Part shown: in pieces, positions 58,023 to 64,000 of the stretch
How positions within the stretch are numbered: position 1 is the first letter of the stretch
How the letters are laid out: every line of letters begins with the position of its first letter
Assembly: GCA_028284775.1 (NCBI GenBank)
Contig: JANQRB010000159.1
Location: forward strand, 1 to 64,000
Length of the DNA: 64,000 nt
Reading direction: 5' to 3'
Origin: Candidatus Kapaibacterium sp.
GTDB taxonomy: Bacteria; Bacteroidota; Ignavibacteria; Kapaibacteriales; UBA7675
Program-made: the position numbers and the translations under genes
The notes under the pieces: generated by a model
Seen by the model: only the letters and a program-made list of their open reading frames with translations
The model's database searches: none
What the model was told of the DNA's origin: nothing

Positions 58023-58098
58023 CGACAACACGGCGCCTGCCTGATCATGATGCACAATCTCGGAGTAAATAGTCAATCACAAGCAGGCGCCTTTGTCG
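58023..58098. other. Long inverted repeat, possible small RNA or terminator
   Basis: CGACAACACGGCGCCTGC pairs with GCAGGCGCCTTTGTCG: a 9-bp GC core (GGCGCCTGC/GCAGGCGCC), a CGAC/GTCG outer clamp and a loop of about 36 nt. No T-tract follows closely. It stands alone in non-coding DNA. Confidence 0.45.
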
Positions 58099-58548
58099 TT
58101 TGCCTCTACGACTGCAATTCTTGCTGAATGTTCAGAATGCAACACAAACTGTTTGCAATGCAATCGACATTCCGGCTGTTTTTATGGAGGAACGGTCATT
58201 TCGAAGACTCTTCGTCGAAATTCCATTTGCTCCGAACTTGTGGAGGCAGCACCGGCCAGGCAGCCGGCCGAGTCTAGAACCGCCGGCAGTCAAGGAGGTT
58301 ACGTAGTTTGTTGCGAGAGCCGGGAACCGGTCATTTTTCCGGGACAGAATCACTCTCGCTGTCCGTTTAACAGGCACGGCATATCGCATCGATCGAAATC
58401 ATTGGTCCCGATGCTGCAGCCTCCAACTATCTGTCCGCGTGTGTTATTGGAGACTTACGCCGATAATCAGGAGATTCAGCGCGGTATTTTGAACGATTTC
58501 CATAACGAAACAAGATCGTTTCCTTCATGAATCGGCAAAACAATACTA

Positions 58549-58577
58549 TTGACAATATTTAGTTGAAGGTCTATCTT
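58549..58577 (+). promoter_or_regulatory. Promoter-like site
   Basis: TTGACA, 17-bp spacer, TATCTTAG. The second element also fits the Bacteroidota -7 consensus TAnnTTTG with one mismatch. It points toward the small barrel gene 375 bases downstream, which would imply a long leader or a small RNA in between. Confidence 0.35.
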
Positions 58578-58952
58578 AGCGACAGTTCGTCCATTCGGGC
58601 CGGCGAACAACGGAAACTCGCTCCGGAAAAGGTGAGTAATTTTTTACCAGAGCCTAACATCAAGGCTAACCTGTTTAAGCGCCAATACCTAGCCTCGACA
58701 TTCAACAAACAATGTCATTAGCCTTTGGATTCCTGCGGGCACAGCATCGTTGTTTATAATGCGATGCCACTGGCCAGACGTTAACCTGCGCCTGAAAATT
58801 CAAATCTGCTCCACGGTCGTTTGTTAATACAGGCGACCACGAAAGCGGCTATTCCGTTAGGTGCGGGTTTCATGGTGTTTATCTGCCCCGAGTACGTGGA
58901 GCCGATACAAACCATGTGTAGTTATCACAGTCACATTATCAGAGGGAGCTAT

Positions 58953-59414
58953 ATGAAAGTACGCATACTTTGTGTGATCGCGCTATGTTGGAGTTGCCTG
59001 GCTACCGAGTCGCTGCAGGCGGGCGGTGATCATGCCTGGCACGCGGCAGTCTTTACCGGCCTGACGAATAACTTCGACGCCGAACACACAGACTTAACGG
59101 TCGGCGTCGACATAATGCGAAAACTGAGCGATGAATTCTCGGTCGGAATCGCGGTGGAAGATATATTCGCCGACCACAATGAAATTATCCTACTCGGGCT
59201 GGCTTCCTATGCGATCACGCAGTCCTGGAATGTCTTCGCGGGCCCGGGACTTTTGTTCATCGACGGTGTGGACGGCAATGAGCTGTTACTGCGCCTCGGC
59301 TCCTCGTATATGTTTCATTCGGGCAATCTCTCTTTTGGTCCGGTCGTTGACGGCGATCTTGTCGATGGTCATTTTCTGCTGGTCTATGGCCTCGGCCTGG
59401 GCGTCGGGTTTTAA
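58953..59414 (+). CDS. Small outer-membrane barrel protein
   Basis: 153 residues from ATG 58953, which has a strong GAGGGAG Shine-Dalgarno; the longer frame has no leader. Signal peptide 1-22 (LCVIALCWSCLATESLQA). The rest alternates as a small beta-barrel (AVFTGLTNNFD, VGVDIMRKLSDEFSVGIAVE, LVYGLGLGVGF) of about 8 strands ending in Phe. Typical length for an OmpX/porin-like hypothetical; function unknown. Confidence 0.65.
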   Translation: MKVRILCVIALCWSCLATESLQAGGDHAWHAAVFTGLTNNFDAEHTDLTVGVDIMRKLSDEFSVGIAVEDIFADHNEIILLGLASYAITQSWNVFAGPGLLFIDGVDGNELLLRLGSSYMFHSGNLSFGPVVDGDLVDGHFLLVYGLGLGVGF

Positions 59415-59808
59415 TCCGAAACAGCATAAAGTCCGGCGGGCGTCGGAGACGATAAACCGGCAGCCGCATTATTGGAGACTCCTCGTGTGAGATGTCTGCG
59501 AGGGCATCTCCGAGGATCGGGAAATTGGTGTTAGGGCATAACAGCAAAGGTTTGTGAGCAGCAATTCAAACAGTCGCCCAGGGCGGCTCAGGTCGATTTT
59601 GCAATCGCGGGCGTCTCATTTCTACGAGGCGCAATTGGACACCAGACGGAGTATGGTGGGTATGGAAGTCCAAACCTTTGCTCTTTTACCTTCCGCAGCG
59701 AGCGTCTGACTCTGGATGCTTTTCGACCCGCTTACGTCAGCGGGCTACCGGATAATCTTTTTTTTCGGACAAGGCCGTTACGATCGCAATTATTACCTGG
59801 GGCAAATT
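59415..59808. other. Intergenic with hairpin between convergent genes
   Basis: A stem CCTCG-AGATG/CATCT-CGAGG (59481-59515) lies 67 bases past the barrel gene and may end its transcript. No coding sequence seen in the rest. Confidence 0.4.
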
Positions 59809-60648
59809 TTACCAGGCCAGGGTCTGTCCTTCGCGCGCCACCACGCAGTCCGTAATTCCGATGTCTGCCTTCATATAGCTATCTACTTTCCCTTGCAGAA
59901 GGTCCAGTTCTTCATCGCTTCGTCCGGGATCATGGTGAAAGAGCGCCAGCGTTTTGACCTTGGCTTCGAGCGCCAGATCCGCCGCGTGCCATGCCAGCGA
60001 ATGTCCCCAACCGCGTTTTGCCGGCAAATCGGCTTTACGATACTGGGCATCGTGAATCAGCAGGTCGGCATCCCGACAGAACTCGACCCATTGAGCGAAA
60101 TTGGATGGCGGAGCTTCGGCCGAATTCAGCTCGTTATCGGTGGCATAGACGCAGGACTTCCCCTGATAATCAAAACGGTAGGCATAACCTCCCCCGGGAT
60201 GATTGAGCGCCAGACGGCTGATCTGAATTGCGGGTTCCTCGGCAATCACGCTGCGGTTAAATTCGAGATGGACAAGATCCGCGGCGATATCGGCAATTCT
60301 CAGGGGAAAGTGACGACCATCGAGCTGAGATGCGACGCCCCAGGATTCGGCCGCCGACACCGATCCGTTGGCGACGATATTGATACGACGTTGGGACTGA
60401 TAGAGTGGAGCGAAGAAGGGAAAGCCCTGAATGTGATCCCAGTGGTAATGGCTTAAAAACAAGTAAAGCGGGGTATCGGACTGCGCCAGACGCGTACCGA
60501 GATCGCGAATGCCGCTGCCTGCATCGAGTATGATGTCCAGGCCGTCGGCAATGACAAGATGAACACAGGGCGTATTGCCCCCATAGCGCAAGGTTGACGG
60601 TCCGGGTGTGGGGATGGAACCGCGGACACCATAAAATGTGATTTGCAC
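59809..60648 (-). CDS. MBL-fold metallo-hydrolase (phosphodiesterase-like)
   Basis: 279 residues from GTG 60648 (AAAGG upstream); the frame runs on upstream but with atypical sequence. It begins with FYGVRGSIPTPG and YGGNTPCV, a signature of cyclic-nucleotide-phosphodiesterase-like MBL proteins. Zinc ligands H67-x-H69-x-D71-H72 (SHYHWDHIQG) are present, as are NHPGGGYAYR, the Asp of YATDNE, HDAQY and the final LFHHDPGRSDEEL. A cytoplasmic hydrolase of a phosphodiester or related bond is likely; substrate not predictable. It is the last gene of a minus-strand run after the sigma factor and barrel hybrid (68 bases). Confidence 0.82.
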   Translation of the reverse strand: MQITFYGVRGSIPTPGPSTLRYGGNTPCVHLVIADGLDIILDAGSGIRDLGTRLAQSDTPLYLFLSHYHWDHIQGFPFFAPLYQSQRRINIVANGSVSAAESWGVASQLDGRHFPLRIADIAADLVHLEFNRSVIAEEPAIQISRLALNHPGGGYAYRFDYQGKSCVYATDNELNSAEAPPSNFAQWVEFCRDADLLIHDAQYRKADLPAKRGWGHSLAWHAADLALEAKVKTLALFHHDPGRSDEELDLLQGKVDSYMKADIGITDCVVAREGQTLAW

Positions 60649-60716
60649 AGTAAACCTTTCGTTATTTCGCCTTTCCTGGATTCCGTGTCCCCAACGGGAC
60701 CGTGCGCAGTCACAAG

Positions 60717-61970
60717 TTAAAGTCGCCACAACAAAGCAGCGCGGAAGCCTAAGCCTCCGAAGTCCGCTGCCGGGTATAATTCGGAGTCCGGGCCGTGCTT
60801 GAACAATCCCGCCAGCTGGCACTCAAGCTTTTCGCCAAGATCAAGTTCTAAGCCCAGCATCCAACGCAGAAGGCCGGCCTGAACATTCGGCTGATCGCTT
60901 TCGTAGATTGCGCGCGTCGTACTATTATCGGCACGCCTGTATAAATACTGATATTGATCGGAAATGCCAAAACTAGCCACAGCATCCAACCCTGCGAATG
61001 GCCGAAGTTCGGCGTCGGGTAAAAAGATATACTGCAGTCCGACGGCAAAGTCGAGCGTCGTAAAATTGGCGTCGATATCTAGCAGCTCGCCCTGGCGGCT
61101 GTCGATGCCGGGAAACACATGCAAGGCTTCAGGCCCCGCCGCGGCCAAGTCGCTAGCATCCCCGGCGTAAAGCAGATGGGTCAGTGATACCCCTGCCGTA
61201 AGACGCAGCGACGAGCTTAATTCTATCGAGCCCGTCAGTCCGGCATTGAGGCCCATGTCAGTGTCGGCATATTGCAGCTCGGCATCGTACAGCGTAGACT
61301 CGAATCCAAGGCGCGGTTTCACAAAGAGTGATTGTCCGGCCTGCCAATCGCTTATCCGACTGCCGTCGAATGCAATTGCGCTCAGAATGTGCCTTTCATG
61401 CGATGCTCCAGCGAATGCGCTTCGATCGAAGGACAGCGCCATAGTCGCCCGCTCTTTCTGCGAAGCCGCTACAATGTTCCGAATGTCTGGTTGTGTTGTA
61501 TCCGCGGCCAGCGGGGCTGCCTGGCTTCGCATGGGCGGCGGCGCAGCACGATACTGTGCGTCGGACAATGATACACTACTCCGACTGCTCGCCTCTGCCC
61601 CGGCGCTCGCAGCAGCTGCCGGCGCTGTCGCCGCCGACGTATTCCGACGCTCCGAGGCTTGCGATTCGTACGATATTTCCGGTGAGAGACGGGGGACGGC
61701 TTCCGTTGGTGAATCCGGGCGCTGCAGTTGGCTGAGCTCCTGTTGTAACTGCTCATTTTCTTCCTGCAAATCACGAATCAGCCAGAAATTAAGCCCGATC
61801 AGCGCCAGCAGCGCCGCCGCCGCCAGAGCTCGCTTCCAGCGCCCAGCCGACCGTCGTGGAACGCTTTGCTCGAGACGAGCCTCCAACGATGCCCAGGCCG
61901 CGGAGTCGTATTCGCTCGTCAGCGATGCAAGCTTCGACCTGACTGCCGTATCGAATAATTTATCATCCAT
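60717..61970 (-). CDS. Anti-sigma-like N-terminus fused to an outer-membrane-type barrel
   Basis: 417 residues. The start overlaps the sigma factor gene by 8 bases, a sign of translational coupling. Residues 1-40 (DTAVRSKLASLTSEYDSAAW) look like the cytoplasmic sigma-binding segment found in membrane anti-sigma factors of this phylum. One transmembrane helix lies at about 47-66 (ALAAAALLALIGLNFWLI), then a short coiled coil (LQEENEQLQQELSQLQ), a low-complexity Ala/Ser linker and, from about 195, beta-strand sequence like an outer-membrane barrel ending FRAALLWRL. No cleavable signal peptide. A regulator that senses the envelope is inferred. Confidence 0.65.
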   Translation of the reverse strand: MDDKLFDTAVRSKLASLTSEYDSAAWASLEARLEQSVPRRSAGRWKRALAAAALLALIGLNFWLIRDLQEENEQLQQELSQLQRPDSPTEAVPRLSPEISYESQASERRNTSAATAPAAAASAGAEASSRSSVSLSDAQYRAAPPPMRSQAAPLAADTTQPDIRNIVAASQKERATMALSFDRSAFAGASHERHILSAIAFDGSRISDWQAGQSLFVKPRLGFESTLYDAELQYADTDMGLNAGLTGSIELSSSLRLTAGVSLTHLLYAGDASDLAAAGPEALHVFPGIDSRQGELLDIDANFTTLDFAVGLQYIFLPDAELRPFAGLDAVASFGISDQYQYLYRRADNSTTRAIYESDQPNVQAGLLRWMLGLELDLGEKLECQLAGLFKHGPDSELYPAADFGGLGFRAALLWRL

Positions 61971-62538
61971 GGCTTCGAATCCGTTCAGTAGTGTCGGATG
62001 CCAGCGCCTGCTTCAACTTCATGCGCGCCTTGGCCAGATTTGACTTTGAGGTGCCGACGCTGATCGACAATTTCGCCGCGATCTCGGGATGGGTGTAGCC
62101 TTCGATTGCATAGAGGTTGAATATCATACGATAGGCCGGCGGCAACTGACGGACCTGCCGGAGTATCTCTTCGGCTGACAGTCTGGCCAGCACATCGTCA
62201 CTCACATGCACATCACGCGCGTAGGAGAGGTCCAGCATATCGTAACGCACTTTGGAACGCCGGTAATAGTCGATTGCCGTGTTGATCCAAATTCGGCGCG
62301 CCCAGCTTTTGAAGGAAGTATTAGCGCGGTAGCTGTCCAGTTTGCTGAAAATCTTCAGGAATCCATCATTCAGAATTTCCTGCGCTTCTTCTTTGTCGGG
62401 CGCATAACGCAGGCAGACACTCATTCCGAATCCGTACATGGCCCGGTACAAGCCGTTCTGACTATCCCGCTCAAAGTTGCGACAGCCCGCCAGATACGCT
62501 TCTATCCCGATGTCATTGCTCACACGCGCCCGCGCCAT
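61963..62538 (-). CDS. ECF-type RNA polymerase sigma factor
   Basis: 191 residues. Region 2 at about 28-95 (YGFGMSVCLRYAPDKEEAQE, ILNDGFLKIF, SFKSWARRIWINTAIDYYRR) and region 4 at about 125-180 (LPPAYRMIFNLYAIEGYTH, PEIAAKLSISVGTSKSNLAK). No extra C-terminal domain. The next gene overlaps it and has an anti-sigma-like N-terminus plus a transmembrane helix, so the pair should form a surface-signalling switch. Its regulon is unknown; autoregulation is usual in the family. Start ATG 62538. Confidence 0.9.
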   Translation of the reverse strand: MARARVSNDIGIEAYLAGCRNFERDSQNGLYRAMYGFGMSVCLRYAPDKEEAQEILNDGFLKIFSKLDSYRANTSFKSWARRIWINTAIDYYRRSKVRYDMLDLSYARDVHVSDDVLARLSAEEILRQVRQLPPAYRMIFNLYAIEGYTHPEIAAKLSISVGTSKSNLAKARMKLKQALASDTTERIRSHG

Positions 62539-62860
62539 AATGAAGAATGCCGAAGAGCCGACAATAGCAAAACGCAGCTAATGGCGCAAGGGTTGCCTCG
62601 GTGATTCTACAGGGCTATTCGCAGCTCGCGGCCTATCCCCGCCGGAGAGTTACGGCTGGAAGTCACAGGTGGTGGGGTCGGTCTCCGCGGGTCCCATCAT
62701 GCTGAGCCTGCATCGAGACTGAAAAAAATGGCCGAAGCAGGTCAATACAGACTGGCTCCGGCCGTTTTAGCACGCCCAAATTTCAAGCGGACCTGAAAAT
62801 CGTCAGGTCTTGATGTGCCCTTCGAACTCGCGCTCCGACGCCTGCGCCGGCGACTCGCAG
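62539..62860. other. Intergenic with terminator and second hairpin
   Basis: Holds the terminator at 62722-62769 and a 7-bp hairpin GACCTGA/TCAGGTC at 62790-62809, both past the end of the T9SS propeller gene. The sigma factor promoter must lie near 62540-62700. Confidence 0.45.
62722..62769 (-). terminator. Terminator after the T9SS propeller gene
   Basis: On the minus strand AAAACGGCCG pairs with CGGCCATTTT and the run continues as seven T. Loop about 24 nt. Factor-independent terminator 92 nt past the stop codon. Confidence 0.65.
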
Positions 62861-64000
62861 TTATTGCACAACGAGCATCCCGGCCGTCTGCCAGGAATCG
62901 CCGAGAGCCTGTATGACATAGCAGCCGTCTGTCAGATCTCCGATGTCAATGGTCACCGTGTGCCGGCCTGCGGCAAGCTCCAGGGTCTGTGAATGGACCT
63001 GCACGCCAGGCAGCGTGTTCAGCGAGAGATTCACGGATGAGCGCTCGCTGAGCAGCAAGCGAATGCTCAGCAGACCATCTCGCACCGGATTGGGATAGAT
63101 CTCCAGACGCGCGTCAGCGCCGTCCACGCTTGTCGGCGGAATTGCGGGCTGAGTCGGCGGCGGACCGCTGCGCTTGGCGAGGCCGGAGCACAGCGTCGCT
63201 TCCTCTTCGATTCTTGTCCGGCTGAGTCCGTGGTTAATCGACGTGAAGGAGATAGCATTGGCCGAGGGCAGTGTTTCGGAGAACATCAGTCTATTAGTAA
63301 CCGGAGTTTCACCGAGACCGGCGCTGCTGTGTACACAGTTGCTGATTATCCCCTGCTGATCGGTTTTGATAAGCTGCATATCGCCCCAGCCCGGGCCGAA
63401 AGACTCGCCATGCCCGGCCAGGGCAAAGCCTCCTTCGGGCGTTTGCAGCACATCGCGACCGTAATCACTCGTGCCGAGAACAAGATCACCGTAGACCTGC
63501 GACCAGGAATCCGCTCCCTGAGCATCGGTTTTAATCAAAAGGGGAATGTAGCCCGTCCGGAATCCCAGTGATTCGCCTCCCAGAATGAAGCCGCCGTCAT
63601 CACATTGAGCGACCGAACGCGCGGCGTCATTCGTGCCGGTCCCATAGGTGTGCCAGGTGCCGATGCTGGCGACATTGGCAATCCGAAGCAGTGTGGCGTC
63701 ATTAAACAACTCGCCGCAAATAGCAAAGCCGCCGTCCGAAGTCTGTTTAATATCGTAGGCTTTGGCCCAGTCGTTAGTCTGCGAATAGTAGCGCGCGATA
63801 AAATTCGGACCGGCCAACTGCGAGAAGCCGCCGTTCAGGTCCGTCTTAACAACCAGGATATCCGGATCAATGGCAAGGCTTAACAGATTGGTCCAACCGG
63901 TCAGGATATAGCCGTCGGCGACATTGTCGTCGTTGTCATCCACTTCATCGAGCGCATATGCGTAATTGTCGGGCGCTGTCTCATAATCATAGCTCTGCTG
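62861..64000 (-). CDS. Secreted repeat-propeller protein with T9SS tail (5' end outside window)
   Basis: 379 residues visible; the frame is open to the last base, so start and signal peptide lie beyond it. The visible part has repeats of about 50 residues with the D-G-G-F-x-x-x-G motif (TSDGGFAICG, CDDGGFILGG, TPEGGFALAG) and VVKTD/LIKTD strands, as in WD40-like secreted propellers of the phylum. A linker with TQPAIPPTSVDG leads to a T9SS type A tail (LEIYPNPVRDGLL, LTDGCYVIQALG). Probably a surface-exposed protein; ligand unknown. Confidence 0.82.
   Translation of the reverse strand, partial: QQSYDYETAPDNYAYALDEVDDNDDNVADGYILTGWTNLLSLAIDPDILVVKTDLNGGFSQLAGPNFIARYYSQTNDWAKAYDIKQTSDGGFAICGELFNDATLLRIANVASIGTWHTYGTGTNDAARSVAQCDDGGFILGGESLGFRTGYIPLLIKTDAQGADSWSQVYGDLVLGTSDYGRDVLQTPEGGFALAGHGESFGPGWGDMQLIKTDQQGIISNCVHSSAGLGETPVTNRLMFSETLPSANAISFTSINHGLSRTRIEEEATLCSGLAKRSGPPPTQPAIPPTSVDGADARLEIYPNPVRDGLLSIRLLLSERSSVNLSLNTLPGVQVHSQTLELAAGRHTVTIDIGDLTDGCYVIQALGDSWQTAGMLVVQ

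Larger units (their letters stand above)
57752..58952. other. Long non-coding stretch with hairpin and a promoter-like site
   Basis: 1.2 kb. Frames present (for example 58093-58530, plus) lack start context, motifs or hydrophobic leader and are not credible genes. Two structures stand out and are listed separately: a long inverted repeat at 58023-58098 and a promoter-like hexamer pair at 58549-58577. Confidence 0.4.

Noticed and set aside
58093..58530. 145-codon plus-strand open frame in the 57.8-58.9 kb gap
   Set aside because: No start context, no hydrophobic leader or domain, atypical composition; treated as non-coding.
58821..58952. Longer N-terminus of the small barrel protein
   Set aside because: ATG 58953 has a strong Shine-Dalgarno and starts directly with the signal peptide.
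59716..60456. 246-codon plus-strand open frame opposite the MBL-fold gene
   Set aside because: Opposite a protein with all metal ligands in place; no recognisable features of its own.
61246..62043. 265-codon plus-strand open frame across the sigma/anti-sigma junction
   Set aside because: Ser/Ala/Arg-rich shadow of the coupled minus-strand genes.
1..64000. tRNA, rRNA, tmRNA or RNase P genes
   Set aside because: I scanned the larger gaps by eye for conserved RNA landmarks and saw none; a covariance-model search would be needed to exclude small RNAs.

Overview
The window looks like a piece of chromosome from a Bacteroidota/FCB-group bacterium, most like the Saprospirales (inference). Reasons: about eleven genes encode, or once encoded, a type IX secretion (T9SS) C-terminal sorting domain; there are a SprB repeat, a DUF6503-type protein, TPR proteins ending in LuxR-type HTH domains, an ECF sigma factor, and several secreted proteins of Bacteroidota type. 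Base composition is fairly GC-rich for that phylum, and unusually many starts carry a good Shine-Dalgarno sequence. I found no rRNA, tRNA, CRISPR array or intact transposase.

Layout. 1-9.4 kb: end of a dispersed inverted-repeat element, a subtilase, a PagL-like lipid A deacylase and a 1742-aa three-module secreted protein. 9.4-14.1 kb: a DUF6503-type protein, a small secreted protein and a two-haem cytochrome c lipoprotein in sparse DNA. 14.1-38.0 kb, the centrepiece: six tandem minus-strand paralogues (822-859 aa when intact) with a seven-bladed propeller, Cna-B-like, CARDB-like and DUF7619-like domains and a T9SS tail. An outer-membrane barrel gene lies after the last copy, and a TPR/LuxR regulator sits at each end. 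Copy 2 carries a 1-nt deletion, copy 3 an in-frame amber codon that removes the end of the sorting signal, and a fossil seventh copy lies between copies 5 and 6.

38-54.3 kb: an ASCH protein, an Rhs/YD-repeat protein with a C-terminal lipase-like domain, a SprB/T9SS protein, a VOC protein, a membrane-anchored gene family (two intact, one truncated), a FlaR-like nucleotide kinase, and a second tandem family of Cys-rich secreted jelly-roll-like proteins (three intact, one pseudogene). 54.3-64 kb: an outer-membrane protein, a KDG kinase/KDPG aldolase pair (uronate or pectin/alginate breakdown), a DHp-like membrane protein, a small barrel, an MBL-fold hydrolase, an ECF sigma factor coupled to an anti-sigma-like/outer-membrane hybrid, and a T9SS propeller protein cut by the window edge.

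The general theme is surface biology: several expanded families of exported proteins, each with decayed members, plus one-step regulators. The most interesting locus is the 17.5-35.4 kb array. Its near-identical 3' halves, divergent propellers and broken copies suggest ongoing recombination or gene conversion among surface-protein cassettes.
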